Assembly (NCBI RefSeq): GCF_007565055.1 | Contig: NC_044551.1 | Coordinates: forward strand, 95,200,089-95,264,088 | Direction of reading: 5' to 3' | Length of the DNA stretch: 64,000 nt | From: Rhinopithecus roxellana | Taxonomy: Eukaryota; Chordata; Mammalia; Primates; Cercopithecidae | In this document: positions 1 through 13,329 of the stretch, piece after piece | Layout of the letters: every line of letters starts with the position of its first letter | Numbering within the stretch: position 1 is the stretch's first letter | The notes under the pieces: generated by a model | What the model was told of the DNA's origin: nothing | The model's input: the letters and a program-made list of their open reading frames with translations, nothing else | Database searches by the model: none | Program-made: the position numbers and the translations under genes

Positions 1-2823
1 AGCAAGAGTCAACTGAAACCAGAATTAGAAGAAATAATAAAGCAGAAATAAATGGAATTAAAGTGAAGAAACCAATATTAAAAATCAGTAAAACCAAAAA
101 TTGTTTTTTAAAAAAGATAAACAAAATTGACAAATCTTTAGCCAAACTAATGAAGAAATAAAGAGAGAACATAAAATCAGAGATGAATAAATAAAATAAA
201 TAATTAAAATTAGAGATATAAAAGTAGACATTGGAACTAATACTACAGAAATTCAAACGATCATAAGTGTCTACTATGGACAACTATATGCCAATACATT
301 GGAAAATATAGAGAAAGCAGATAAATTCTTAGACATATACAACCAACCAAGATTGAATATTGAAGAAATCCAAAACCTACACGGACCAATAACAAGTAAA
401 ATATTAAAGCTGTAATAAAAAGTCTTTCAGTAAAGAAAAGCCAGGGACCCAATAACTTCACTACTGAATTCTACCAAGCATTTAAAGAAGAATGAATACC
501 AATCCTACTCAAACTATTCTAAAAAATAGAGAAGAAGGGAATACTTGCAAACTCATTCTGTGAAGCCAGCATTGCCCTGATACCAAAACCAAACAAAGAC
601 ACTCAAGAAAAGAAAACTACAGGGCAGTGTCTCTGATGAATATAGATGCAAAAAGCCTTAAAAAGATCTTTCATCATGACTAAATGGGATTTATCCCAGA
701 AATGCAAGGATGGTTCAACATATACAAACCGATCAATGGGATGCATAATATCAACAGAATGAAGAACAAAAATCATATGCTGACTTCAATTGATGCTGAA
801 AAAGAATTTGATAAAATTCAACATAGCTTCATGATAAAAATCCTCAAAAAACAAGGTAGAGAATGAATTTAGCTCAACATAATAAAAGCCATATATGACA
901 GACCCATGGCTAGCATCATATTGAATGGGGAAAAACTGAAAATGTTTCTTCTAAAGTCTGGAACATGACAAGGATGTGCATCTTTATCACTGTTACTCAA
1001 CATAATACTAGGAGTCTTAGCTCCAGCCATGAAACTAGAGAAAGAAATAAAGGTCATCCAAGTTGTAAAGAAATAAGTCAAATAATTTTGTTTTGCAGAT
1101 GATATGATCTTATATTTGGAAAAACCTAAAGACTCCATCAAATTCTATTATAACTGATAAATTCACTGAAGTTGCAGGATACAAAAACAGCATACAAAAA
1201 TCTGTAGCATTTCTATATGACAACAGTGAACAATCTGAATAAAAAATTAACCCCATTTACAATAACTTCACATAAAATTAAATAGACAGGAACTAACTTA
1301 ACCAAAGTAGTAAAAGATCTCTACAATAAACACTACAAAACATTGATGAAATAAATTGAAGAGTACACCAAAAATGCAAAGATAGCCCATGTTCATGGAT
1401 TGGGAGACTCAATATTGTTAAAATGTCCACACTACCCAAAGCAAACTACAGGTACAATGCAATCCCTATCAACATTTCAAGGACATGCTTCACAGAAATA
1501 GAGAAAACAATTCTAAAATTTATATGAAAACACAAAAGACCCAGGATAGTCAAAGCTATCCTAAGCAAAATAAACACTAGAGAAATCACACTATCTGACT
1601 TCAAATTATACTATGGAGTTATAGTAAGCAAAACAGCATGATACTTGTATAAAAACAGACATATAGACGAATGGAACAGAATAGAGATTCTAGAAACAAA
1701 TTCACACACCTACACTGAACTCATATTCAACAAAGTTTTCAAGAACATACACTGGGAAAAAGACTATCACTTCAATAAATGTTTCTGGGAAAACTGAATA
1801 GCCATATGAAAAGGTAACTAGATCACCATATGTTGCCACATACAAAAATTAAATCGAAATGAATTAAAGTCTTAAATGTAAGATCTCAAACTATAAAATT
1901 ACTACAAAAAAAAATTCAGTAAACTCTCCAGGACATTTTTCTGGGCAAAAATGTATTGAGTAATACCCCACAAGCACAGGCAACCAAAGCAAAAATGGAC
2001 AAATGCGATCACATCAAGTTAAAAAGCTTCTGCACACCAAAGGATACAATGACAAAGATGAGGAGACAAGCCACATAATGGGAGAAAATGTTTGCAAACT
2101 ACCCATCTGACAAAGGATTAATAACCAGAATATATAAGGAGTTCAAACAACTCTATAGGAAAAAAATCTAATTAATCTAATCTAATCATCTATGTAATTC
2201 AATTAAAATGGCAAAATATTTGAATAGACATTTTTCAAAGGAACACATACAAATGGTAAACAGGCATTTGAAATGTGCTCAACATCACTAATCATCAGAG
2301 AAATACACCCCTGTTAAAATGGCTTTATGCAAAAGACAGGCAATAACAAATGTTGGTGAGGATGTGGAGAAAAGGGAGACTTTTTACTGTTGGTGGGAAT
2401 GGAAATTAACACAACCACTGTGGAAAATATTTGGAGGTTCCTCAAAAAACTATAAATAGAGCTACCATAGAATCCAGCAATCCCACTGCTGGGTACCCAA
2501 AAGAAAATAAATCAGTATATCAAAATGATATCTGCACTCCCATGTTTTTTGCAGCACTGTTCCCAATAGCCAAGTTTTGGAAGCAGCCTAAGTGTTTAAC
2601 AATAGATGAATGGCTAATGAAAATGTGGTACTTATATACAGTAGAGTAGTATTTAGCCATACAAAAATGAGATCCTGTCATTTGCAACTCCACAGATGTA
2701 ACTGAAGGTCATTATGTTAAGTGAAGTAAGTCAAGCACAAAAATACAAACATCACATGTTCTCACTTATTTATGGGAACTAAAATTCAAAATAATTAAAC
2801 TCATGGAGATAGAATAGAAGGTT
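1..2823 (+). pseudogene. L1 ORF2 remnant (reverse transcriptase and C-terminal region)
   Basis: Partial ORF2 of the L1 above. It begins after the endonuclease domain and runs through RT to the C-terminus. It has many stops and frame changes; the longest surviving piece is only about 70 codons (2431-2649). It cannot encode a working enzyme. Confidence 0.8.
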
Positions 2824-3163
2824 AATTACTAGAACCTGAGAAGGGTAATAGTAAGTGGGTGGAGACAAATAGGGATGGTTTATGTGTACAAAATAATAGT
2901 TAGAAAAAATGAATAAGACCTAGTACTTTACAGCACAACAGAGTGACTATAGTCAATAATTTATTTGCACATTTTAAAATAACTAAAACAATATAATTGG
3001 ATTGTTTGTAACACAAAAGATGAATGGTTGAGAGAATGTATACCTCATTTTTCATGATGTGATTATTACATATTGCATGCCTGTACCAATATATCTTATG
3101 TATTCCATAAATATATAAACATACAACATACTCACAAAAATTACGAATTAAAATTTTAAAAAT
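1..3163 (+). mobile_element. Old L1 (L1MA-like), 3' half: ORF2 remnant plus 3' UTR
   Basis: This is a LINE-1 copy in plus orientation that enters from the left edge, so its 5' part is outside the window. Read in shifting frames, 1-2820 gives a decayed ORF2: the linker before the reverse transcriptase, then the RT region (GMQGW-like at about 690-720, a FADD-like box at about 1095-1115), then the C-terminal region ending near 2820. Stops occur every few dozen codons, so it is long dead. The tail at 2830-3160 resembles the 3' UTR of L1MA subfamilies (CATGATGTGATTATTACAT at about 3052). The subfamily is from memory; the L1 identity is secure. Confidence 0.9.
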
Positions 3164-3455
3164 GGCTGGGAGTGTTGGCTCACACCTGTAATCCCAGAAT
3201 TTTGGGAGGCCAAGGCAGGCAGATCACAAGGTCAGGAGTTAGAGACCAGCCTGGCCAACATGGTGAAACTCCATCTCTACTAAAAATACCAAAATTAGCC
3301 AGGTGTGGTGGTGGGCACCTGTAATCCCAGCTACTGAGGAGGCTGAGGCAGGAGAATTGCTTGAACCTGGGAGGCAGAGGTTGTAGTGAGGCAAGATCAC
3401 GCCACTGCACTCCAGCCTGGGTGACAGAGCAAGACTCCATCTCAGAAAAAAATCA
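3164..3455 (+). mobile_element. AluS SINE, full length
   Basis: Dimeric 7SL-derived SINE with left arm (GGCTGGGAGTGTTGGCTCAC), A-rich linker and right arm ending in an A-rich tail at about 3445-3467. The right-arm wording (GGAGAATTGCTTGAACC) is S-grade. The A/B-box region of the left arm is present but mutated. Two antisense open frames cross it; they are the usual Alu artefacts. Confidence 0.93.
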
Positions 3456-3467
3456 AAATAAAAAAAT

Positions 3468-6400
3468 AAACAATTCTCAGTTGACAACTTGTAATGTTTT
3501 GGGGAAACATCAGATCTAAGGTGTTCTAAATTCCACATATGTTATGGTATTAAAAAAATGGATTTCTGCTAATTTCAGGAAATTTCTTCTTATGCATATG
3601 TGTAAACTTCCTGTAATTTTGCCATTCAAAGCAGAAAAATAAAGCTAAATAGAGAAATGCTAGGCTACATTTCCATAGAAGGAATAAATATAGTTTAATA
3701 TAGCAGAATATATTCCACTGACAACACATACTTTATTTTAAACAACTTACTTCATCTTCACAAGAAATACATAAACTAAAAAGAAATAGGTCTTCTTGTG
3801 GGTTTTGACATTGGCTTATTATTTTTAAGAACTTCTGTTTGAAAAGATGCCCCCTGACAGAGACAAACTTCAGTTCCTACCAAGTGTGATATACCCAGCC
3901 ACTTTTCAAAATATTTGAACACAATGCTTTTTAAAACAAGCTGTACCTTTCAGCCTGGAAGCTACAGCAGATGTTTTTGCTACTTTTGCTACTAAAGGCA
4001 GTGCTGGTGGAACTGCAGGTGGCACGGCCTGAAGCCAGATTAAGTGTCCTCCTGCTCTCTCTGCCCTTTTCTGCTATTGCTGCAGATTGGCAGTCACTTC
4101 CAGGAAGCCAACTGGCAAGGCTGTCATGATCATGGCATTTTCACATTTTTCCCTGCAGTTCAGAGAAGTCAATGAGTAACAAGCATCCTGCTGATAGACA
4201 AAAGACACTAAATGTCTCCAAGGCCAAAATATCACTTTTTTATGGACAAATGAAAACTGTCTAAATTAAGTTGATACGTTTTCTCAGCTCTTCATATTTA
4301 CTTTGTTTTTTTAATCATCTGTACAATCAGTAGGATGGGAATTAGATGAAAGTATTGATCTGTTGTTTTCACAAATTTTAAAGAATTTTTTAATTCATAA
4401 AGATTATATTGAGCCTTTCTATTTTTCAAAATATAATATTGTTTTCAAAAGTTTGTGATAATGTTAGCATGCCAAATATCATTTGAGATTCTTGGGCATT
4501 ATTCAGTCATATAAAAAATCCTTAAAAGCACCACTTTGATCATCCGACAGTTATATTAACCAAAAAACTGATCTCTGCTGAAGCAATGAGAAGTATATTA
4601 TTCACCCTGACACGTCTATTAACCAGTCCCCACCTGCCAGACCCACCAAGATGCTGTCAGCAGCTATTCCACTGGTGGTAATTCTGGCAGACTCTGAGAT
4701 ATCACAAAATGTTTGGATAAATATCACTTCACTTTCTTGGACTCCCAAGATTCAGGCATTTTGACTTCAGAAGAGCATGGAGGATGTTATTGCATCATTA
4801 TTTTAAATTTCAAAGTTAATTTCAATATTTTCTAATGCTTCCTTAAAGCATGGACTCTCAAAAAAGCCAGTTAATCAAAGGATGATTTTGAAACTATTCA
4901 ATAGTGGCTTTTCATTGAATAAAACAATATCACATTGAAAGACAAAAATTCACATATATTGTATATTTCTCAATCACATGTATATTAGGTTTCAGAACTT
5001 TTTAAATTATAATTAAAAATACATATTATTGCTAAGACATCCATTTTTAATTTCTCAGGTATCGTTAATTTTTAAATTGACCTCCTAAAACCAAGTTTTA
5101 ATAGATTATGAACATAAATCTTAATGATTAGACAAGCTCTAAATACCTCTTATGACTTCATAAGTAGGAAAAAAAAATCTGTATAACAGAAATTATAAAA
5201 CACAAGGGACGTTCCACAAGTCATTAAAATGGAAGTGTGTGTTTAATGCTAAATAATTTCTTATTTTGTTTCTAAGATGGTAGAATTCTACCCAATATAT
5301 AAATATGCTTAGTTTACCAATAAACTTCCTCAGAAAACAGGTGACTGGAGTATATCCTAATAAAAGTAGATAATAGGTAGATATTAGGATCTTCCTTAAT
5401 CTAGTTGTCTATTAAAAATATAATGGAATTGAAATTTCAAGGAAAAGTAACTTAATGCATATAAAAATGTCAAAATAGCTAAACTTTCAAAGCAAATTGT
5501 ATATATGCATTATGCATGCATATATATTAATACATATGTATATATATAATTTGCTTTATTAAAACAAAACTGTCTACATTTTTGAACTAGAGAAGTAACA
5601 AGAAAAGCAAAAATCAGTTCAATAAAGACTAGAATATGTTTTTCTACTTATATTGCAATAAAAATAATAAACGACAAGAAAATGCTTAATCTCTGCTCAG
5701 TCATAATGAAAGTTGTCTTTATCTTGCATTACTTTCTTAGCTTACTTTTTAACAATGATCACATTCTGTAAGCTATGTTTATTAGAAAACTCTTACTCAA
5801 TACATTTCTTATGCTATTGAATGTAAAATAACTAGATACTAATAGCCTGAGAGACTTTTCTCCGTGGAATATTAAATTGCATCGCATTGAGGAAAGAGGG
5901 GCACAGCACTTTGCTAGAAGGGCTCAATCAAGTGTATACTCTAGAAAGCAGGGGCTTTACTTGTGAAGGCATTTAAAAACATATTTCCATTGCCAAAATC
6001 CACAAAGAACACTGATTCAGTGGAGGAATGCAGCCCCCAAAGAGAATAAAAATATAGTTCACCAATGTTCCTAAAACAAAAAGTGACTGTGTCAGATAGT
6101 TGTTCAGGAGTTAATGAGAAATGAAAACAGTCTGTGATTAATAATAAGAGTCTTGTTGCAAGAACCAGACATCACAAAATAGAAATCTTGAGATAAGACA
6201 GTTTCAGACCAAGAATTCTGCCTAGCCAAGATGATTAAGCATCATTACAAGCTATTTAGAGAGAGGAACAGGAAAGTGAATTTTTAAAACCCGTACATTA
6301 TATATAGCGTTGTTCCTCAATATTGTATCTACCTTCTGTGTGATAAATTAAACATGTTAGCCCTCCTGTAACAATGTCTAGATATTCTTATAACTGAAAT

Positions 6401-6838
6401 TCTCATTTGTGTCTCCAAATCAGACAATATTCTGTCAAGCTTTACTTCCTTTTTTGTATGTATTATATGTATGTATTACAAATAATATTTAAGTGTTCTA
6501 AATACAAAATTAAGTAACATGCTTTTAGAAATTTCAAATGTTCCTCTTCCCCACTGACTGCCTGACAGACTTTGAACACTTCAGGCAGATCCAAATGTTG
6601 TACCTTCAGCCTATAGCACAATAACTGGTCCTCAAAAATGTTTGATCATAGGAGAAAGCATGAAGAACAGGAAGAACAAGTACAGCAATGAAAAAAATAT
6701 ATACCCTAATAACTGTATGGAGATTAGCTGAGAATCTACAGAAATTAAAAAAAATTTCTATTTCAACGCAGCCAAGTGGCTATACGTACGTATCATCTTA
6801 CTCTAAAAACCCGTCTAGAATAATAGTAAAAATTTACA
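3468..6838. other. No recognised feature (3.4 kb, AT-rich)
   Basis: I see no coding exon, RNA gene or recognisable young repeat here. It has a short TA-rich stretch at about 5505-5555 with ATGCAT/TATATA motifs. Highly diverged repeats could be present but cannot be called by eye. Confidence 0.5.
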
Positions 6839-6839
6839 G

Positions 6840-7130
6840 AGCCGGGTATGTTGGCTCATGCCTGTAATCCCAGCACTTTGGGGGGCTGAGGGAGGGGGAC
6901 TGCTTGAGCTCAGGAGTTTGAGATCTACCTGGGCAATATGGCAAAACCCTGTCTCTACAAAAAGCACAAAAATCAGCCAGGCATTTTGGTGAATGTCTGT
7001 GGTCCCAGTTACTCAGGTGGCTCAGGCAAGAGGATCACTGGAGCCTCAGAAGCCGAGGCTGCAGTGGGCTGTGATCATGCCACCGCACTCCAGCCTGGGT
7101 GACGGAGCGAGACCCTGTCTCAAAAGAAAA
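6840..7130 (+). mobile_element. AluJ SINE, full length
   Basis: Old dimeric Alu. The left arm has GGGGGCTGAGGGAGGGGGAC and CTGCTTGAGCTCAGGAGTTT. The right arm has GGAGCCTCAGAAGCCGAGGC and GTGGGCTGTGATCATGCC, which are J-grade states. A short A-rich tail ends near 7135. Diverged, with no clear TSD. Confidence 0.9.
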
Positions 7131-7753
7131 AATTACAAAACACAAATCATCATAAACAAAAGTAGTATCAAAAATATCAGTGAACAAAGGACTTCAGCAA
7201 ATATTTGGAAGGTGGCAGCTGATAAAGTAGTAAACTTTTCCGAGACAGAAACCTGAAATGCCTTCAGAGGCCAGCACTGAATGAAATGTAAGCTGATAAG
7301 GCTTTTGGACATATTCAGATCCAAGGCAAGCATGAATGACCTTGGAGACTACAAATAAGGAAATTGATAGAAAATTTTCATATAGAGATATTAGACTCCT
7401 TGGGTCCCTTCTAGAAATTTGTGCTCCAAATTTGAAAAATGTACTAGAGATTAGGTCATTTAAGAATGCAAAGAAAATTTATTTTCCATGCATGCCATTT
7501 TACAAATCAATTCAATAGAGGCAAGACAAGAAAAATGGAAAATTGATATCCTAGCAAACCAGGGATTTAGCAAAGAAAAGTGACAAAGAAGAGATCCAGG
7601 AAATCGACCTTATAGCATTCCAAAGGAAGAATCAGCCTGGATGTGACTAGGAAAGTAGATTGTTGCAAGGAGAATATTACCAAGGGGAAAAACGGCTTTG
7701 CTAGATCATCTGCTATGTTTGAGTGTATGGCCTGGGGAAAGCACAAGCAGGCA
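7131..7753. other. No recognised feature
   Basis: Non-repetitive-looking sequence between the AluJ and an ERVL-class LTR. The short open frames across it show no domain or start context that I can support. Confidence 0.4.
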
Positions 7754-8322
7754 CGTATTAGGGTTCTCCAGAGCAACACAACCAACAGGACACAGAGAGA
7801 TTAACAGAACTGGCTAACACAGTTATAGAGGCACAGAAATCTCACGAGAGGACTTCCGCAAGTTGGAGAAACAGGAAAGCTTGTAGTGTGACTCAGTCCA
7901 CATTCAAATGTCTCACAATCAGGGAAGCTAATGGTATAACTCACAGCCCTTCTCAGCCCAGTCTGAGGCAGAGGGCCCAAGAACCTGGGGTACAGTTGTT
8001 GCAAACCTGGAGTCCAAAGCTGAAAAACTTTGAGTTCTGATGTCCAAGAGCAGGAGAAGAGTGGCTGAGTCCAGAAGTGTGCATGCAGACATGCAAGACA
8101 GACAGAAAGAGAGGATTAGTTTTTAACTTTTAGTTCTATCTTGACCTCAGCCCACTAAACAGTGCCCATCCAGATTTGGTGAGGGTAGATCTCCCTTACA
8201 CATTCCACCAAGTCACGCAGCAGTCTTGCAGAAACGCCCTCACAGACACACCCAGACATAGTGCTTTACCAGCCATCTGGATATCTTAATTCAGTCAAGT
8301 TGAAATCTAAAATTAACCATCA
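7754..8322 (-). mobile_element. ERVL-class LTR (MLT2-like), minus strand
   Basis: On the plus strand it begins GTATTAGGGTTCTCCAGAG and ends TTGAAATCTAAAATTAACCA, the two ends of a reversed MLT2-type LTR. The interior (CCCACTAAACAGTGCCCATC, GCCCTCACAGACACACCCAG) fits that class. The LTR is diverged. An ERVL-like pol fragment on the same strand begins about 0.9 kb to the right, as expected for the 3' LTR of a decayed minus-strand provirus. The link is inferred. Confidence 0.65.
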
Positions 8323-9229
8323 AAAGGTACATGACAGATTCTACATTAAATAAATAAAGCTAGGTACACAGAAAATTATGTAAGTTCAAAAAATAAATTT
8401 TACTGTCAAAAGAAAAAGTTGAACAAGGTTGTAAATAAAACCATAATATATACTTCACCTTGCATTGAATAACATAGATACGATAATATAAATATGAATT
8501 ATTAAATAAAATTTACTAAAATATTTGAAAAGATACCCAAAATATTACAAAGAGAATTTACTTCTAGATGAAGACAGTGGAATAGGTTTTGGAAAGAACC
8601 ATTTTAAGGTGCTCACATATTTTCTGTATACATATATAAGGGTCTCAAATAGGATAACATTGTTCTCTGCGCAACAAACATTGAGGTAACGGCTAAGAAA
8701 TCTCAACCTGACACTATCAAATATTTTTGTTTGCATAAAATATATCTAATTCTTCTTGCTTAACAAGTAAGTACATATGCTTATCTTTCAGTTTATAACG
8801 AATTCAGTACTTGAATAGTAATAAATAGATCCTGTAGTTTGGAAACATCAAAAAACAACTTTCCTAAATGCTGGTTTACAAGGATGCTACATATCCAAGT
8901 TTGGGGCTAGGGGCAGGAGGAAAATGGTGGATTCTTGCTAGATAGGTGTCTGTCTACTTTCTGTGTAAAAACAGATAAGTTGAAAGGATTTATATTCTTC
9001 CCCCAGTCCATATGTATCATATAAAAGCACTAAAATATGTATACACAAATAACTATACCATGAGGCAGAACTACTTCCAGATCAACAGATCCAATCACAT
9101 TAATATCATGAACTAGAATGATAATTTAGAGAATGGAAATTCAACCAAAGCCCTTTCAGGCTAGATAGTGACAGAAGGTCACAGAGTTGGAATAGCTATG
9201 AGATAGGTCAGCAAATGGCTATGGAAATT
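8323..9229. other. No recognised feature
   Basis: AT-rich sequence between the ERVL-class LTR and the ERVL-like pol fragment. It may be decayed proviral sequence, but I see no motif that shows this. Confidence 0.35.
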
Positions 9230-10060
9230 GGAAGCCTGCTGTTGGTGATGGTATTTACTGAAGAGTATACAGGGGAAAAAATAGTTCTCCAGACCAGTAA
9301 TTGGATACTAGGTAGCAAATAGTATGCTCTAGTAAAGAAAACCCAATGAATGCTATGTTAGCAATTGGAGTTGCTACATGATACAGGTGACATGATCCAC
9401 TGTCAATCTCCACAGTCCATCTCCTTTTTGCATAGATGAGAGGGGTGATTAGAATAGGATATGGCAGCAATCACTACCCCTGTGTTCTTCAGTTCCTCAA
9501 AGGTAGCACTGATTTCTCTGGATCATTCAGGAATGCATACTGCTTTGGGTTATCTAGTTTTGTAGGTATAGGTAGATCTAGTACTTTCCATTTAGTTGGT
9601 TCTACTATAATAGCTCTTATCTCACTAGTCAGATAACCAATATGGAAAATGCCGCTCCTTGCTGAGTATGTTTATTGCGCACTATGGTTTCAGAAACTGA
9701 GGAAATAACCATTGGATGTGTTCAGGGACCAAATGATTCCAATGTAAACTGAATCTCAGACAGAAGTCCATTTGTTACCTGGCCTTCATATATCCCTAAC
9801 CCAACTGGCTGGTTGGACACTGGACTTTTCAGACACTAGAGTCAGTATAAATTCAAGTAATTCTGGAGAATCTTGGAGAATTTGGGAAGAGGCAGCATGA
9901 TCAATAAAACAGTACCAAGGATCTCCCTGGGTGAAATCTAGTCATTAGAGTAACCACAGATTCCTTGTCTCTGAAAATTACATGCTTCAGTTTTAAGGTT
10001 CCATCATCCTCAGTGGATTTATGGAGTCCACTGTGGTGACTAATGAGGATGATCACTTCT
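9230..10060 (-). pseudogene. ERVL-like pol fragment (around the RT start), degenerate
   Basis: An ancient endogenous-retrovirus internal fragment on the minus strand. Conceptual translation around 9255-9470 shows a run with retroviral RT-like wording (RRWTVEIDSG, then VATPIANIAF and LLEH), the pattern seen near the N-terminal part of ERVL reverse transcriptase. Frames are broken, and the catalytic YXDD box is not visible, so it is inactive. The sequence to the right (9640-10060) looks like a continuation. Family assignment comes from pattern memory and needs a library search. Confidence 0.5.
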
Positions 10061-10084
10061 CCGTATGTTCATGACCATTCCTGT

Positions 10085-11030
10085 GCCTTCTTCTGTTACT
10101 TGCTCAAATGTTTTGTCCATTTAATAACCGGGTTGTCTTTTTAGTTTTGACTTGTAGATGTTCTTCACATATTCTGAATATGTTATTTTTCAGACATTTA
10201 TTTCAAATATTTTCTCTTATTCTTTAGCTTGACTTTTCACATTCTTGTGTCTCTTTAGAAGTATACATTTTTAATTTTTATGAAGTCCAAATAATTTTTT
10301 TTCATTTTCTATGTTGATTTATTTTTGAATGGTATCTAAGAAATCTTTCCCTACCTCAAGATCATGAAGATATTTTTCTAGCTTTCATGTATTAACTCTT
10401 ACTTTTAGGTCAGTGGTTGACCCAGATTATGTTTTGTTTCTCCATGGAGTAAGGTATCAATTTTCATTTGTTTTTCCATAGAAATTATTAGTTATTCCAG
10501 TCTTAATTTGATATGATTTTCTTTCTGCATGGAATTACCATGGTCAATTTGTTACATATCAACTGACTATGTATATGTGGGTCTATATTTGGGCTCTGTC
10601 TCCTCTACTAAGCTATTCATCTATTTTACGCGAATATCTGTCTTGCAACAACTGTCTAAGTCACATTGTCTTGACTACTGCCCCTTTGTACAACCTCTTA
10701 AAATTAGGTAGCGTAAATTCTCCCATTTTATTATGCTTTTCATGACTGTTCTGGATCTTCAAGAGCCTTCTAATTTCCAGAAAGAAAAAAAAAAATATAT
10801 ATATATATATATATACTTAAAGTTTACCAAAAAAAAAGAAAAGGCCTGCTGAAATTTTCATTCGGGATTACATTAACATGTAAATCATTGTGGGGAGAAT
10901 TTGAAGCTTAACCATATTGTGTCTTCTAATCCAGAAATATGGCATATGTCTCCAGTTATTTACATCTTTTAAAATGTTCTTTCAGTAATGCTTTTCAGTA
11001 TGTATTTCTATGTATTTTTCTTTTCATTTC
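10085..11030 (-). mobile_element. Old L1 fragment (L1M grade), ORF2 region, minus strand
   Basis: The reverse complement carries decayed L1 ORF2 sequence. The plus-strand read TGCTCAAATGTTTTGTCCAT, the TTCTCCATGGAGTAAGG stretch and TTGTGGGGAGAATTTGAAGC match the usual antisense wording of ORF2 C-terminal sequence. It contains a simple-repeat tract at 10786-10817 and shows neither end of the element. Its left end is close to the ERVL-like fragment. Confidence 0.75.
10786..10817. repeat. (A)n(TA)n simple repeat
   Basis: An A-run followed by about ten TA units inside the old L1 fragment. It is a microsatellite likely to vary in length. Confidence 0.9.
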
Positions 11031-12703
11031 AAATGGGAAGTGGAGGATTAGAGAGATCTAACAATTTACCTCAACACACGGGCAAAGCTATCTTATACTC
11101 CAACGAATGCTCTTTCGTAAAAATATTTAAGGAGATTTAAAATTTCCTAATTCAACTCCCCTCACTTATAGTTGCAGAAGTGAAGTCTCAAAAATTAGAA
11201 GTGCCTAGGATTATCAACTGTACTCATATAAAAACTGTCACCTACTTGCAGATACGATTCCAAAATTAGTATTTTTCTGATGCATCCTACCTTCTCTTGT
11301 ACCTGCTTGAAAATTTAAAAAGCATAAAAAGACATTGAACTTTACAAAACACTGAGTTTTTCCCCACTTCTTCATCCAGCAACAAGCTATTCAGTGCTTA
11401 TTATGTTGTTTAATAAAAGTGTCTAGCAGGTTCTTAAAAAGTTCTACTGGAATTCATACCTTCTTATCATTAAGTGACTGTACAAGGTAAAATTAAGTTA
11501 GAAGGGAAAAAACACACCTATGACAAACACAGAAAAATGTAATATAAAGACCTACTAGCTCATAATAGGGGATTAACTAATACAGGGTAAAGGCAACGCT
11601 AAAGAGCAGGCAAACAATACATACAGGGAGCAGCCACTACACCAGCTCAGGGCTGACCCAGAGAAAGCACAAGAGAAACAAAGGTGCGAGGGGATACACT
11701 TAGGTAAGGTTCAGGCCTTGTTAGAGAGAGTGTATCTATGGCCCACTTGGTGATGGAGTCAGCCTGGTGCCACAAGCAAGGGTGGTTAGCAGAAATCCAC
11801 CTACTGAGGCACCAATGAAATTCCTGGGAAGCTGGCTGAGATACCAGTGAAATACCTGGACACTGGGAGATGGGGAAGACCTGCTGGGAAGCCAGCCTAA
11901 GGGGCTGCTGAAGCTCACTAGGAGGTCACTCAGTGGTGTGCAGGGAAAGTTGCTGAAGGTCACCCCTGGATGTCTCACATGTCACCAGCAGCAGCATGCT
12001 ACAGGAACAAGAGAGAAAAAGCACAGTGTGACAGAGAATAGAAGCTCCTTAAACTCCTTCCTCTGGCAGTGGCTTCTACTGTCCTACACTGACAATGCTT
12101 TTCATTGTACCAGTCAGAAAAGAAGAAATGTTTATAGGGTCTGGGTCTAATATCACAAAGTAAGATAAAGAAGGGTAGATTTAAAGTTTAGTAGCCATGC
12201 GCTGATAACCAGCACAGTGACTAGGTAACATACACTCTCCTCACTGACCAAAGGATGTAGTAGGAGCAAATCCAAGATCAAAATAACAATCTTTAAAAAC
12301 TGTGATATTTATAAAATCATGATAAAGTTGAACAGTAAATAAAATGATTTAAGTATTAAGTGGTTATAGACTTATTAAATCATTCTATTCAAATGAAATT
12401 ATTAAAGATCTACCATACAGAAAGCACTGTGTAAAGCACTACAGGATTTAGAAATCACTGTGACCTAAGGTCCCATTTGAACTCCTGTGACAGGACTCCA
12501 TGTCCAATCCTAGCAGGATTGAATTCAGTTTCCATCCATGCTTATATACTCAAAACCTTTGCTACAGCAACCCTCGTTCTCTTTTGCATTAATTTTTTAC
12601 ATTGTCTATAAAACATTTTGAAAGAAGTATTTTGTTTCTAATGTCTCTTTCCCCATGGTCTTTTAAACCCATTCCAATAAGTTCTCTTTTCCGCTGATCA
12701 ATT
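11031..12703. other. Mostly unrecognised; possible unassigned old repeat at about 11740-12240
   Basis: No gene seen. The part at 11740-12240 is less AT-rich than its surroundings and reads like an interspersed repeat (GGTCACCCCTGGATGTCTCA, GCAGTGGCTTCTACTGTCCT, CACTGACAATGC). I cannot name the family. An 80-codon antisense open frame there has no supported function. Confidence 0.35.
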
Positions 12704-12711
12704 AAGTGTCT

Positions 12712-13260
12712 GTATCAAGAAATACCATTTGACCCAGCCATCCCATTATTGGGTATATACCCAAAGGATTATAACTCATGCTGCTATAAAGACACATGCA
12801 CACGTATGTTTATTGTGGCACTATTCACAATAGCAAAGACTTGGAATCAACGCAAATGTCCATCAGTGACAGACTGGATTAAGAAAATGTGGCACATGTG
12901 CACCATGGAATACTATGCAGCCAGAAAAACGATGAGTTCGTGTCCTTTGTAGGGATACGGATGCAGCTGGAAACCATCATTGGCAGCAAACTATGGCAAG
13001 AACAGAAAACCAAACACCACATGTTCTCACTCATAGGTGGGAATTGAACAATGAGATCACTTGGACACAGGAAGGGGAACATCACACACCAGGTCCTATT
13101 GTGGGGAGGGGGTAAGGGGGAGGGATAGCATTAGGAGATATACCTAATGTAAATGACAACTTAATGGGTGCAGCACACCAACATGGCACATGTATACATA
13201 CGTAACAAACCTGCACGTTGTGCACATGTACCCTAGAACTTAAATAGTAAAAAAAAAAAA
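12712..13260 (+). mobile_element. 5'-truncated L1PA-grade insertion with TSD
   Basis: The last ~550 bp of a LINE-1: the end of ORF2 (ACCATTTGACCCAGCCATCC onward), the 3' UTR (CATTAGGAGATATACCTAAT, CACCAACATGGCACATGTAT) and a poly(A) tail of about 14 at 13249-13260. The 8-bp TSD AAGTGTCT lies at 12704-12711 and 13261-13268. The first bases (about 12712-12717) do not match L1 and may be junction filler. Primate-grade, clearly younger than the L1M pieces nearby. Confidence 0.93.
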
Positions 13261-13329
13261 AAGTGTCTTATGACCTCCACATTTCTAAATCCAATGATTA
13301 ATTATCATTTCTTATCTTAGGTTACCCTC

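Noticed and set aside
3180..3538. Antisense frames across AluS (86 and 99 codons)
   Set aside because: Standard antisense Alu frames. They could be exonised in principle, but nothing here shows it.
7754..10060. ERVL LTR, RT fragment and the 17-kb pol fragment as one provirus
   Set aside because: On the minus strand the RT fragment (9.2 kb) lies downstream of the integrase fragment (17.9 kb), the wrong order for one element. At least two proviruses are needed.
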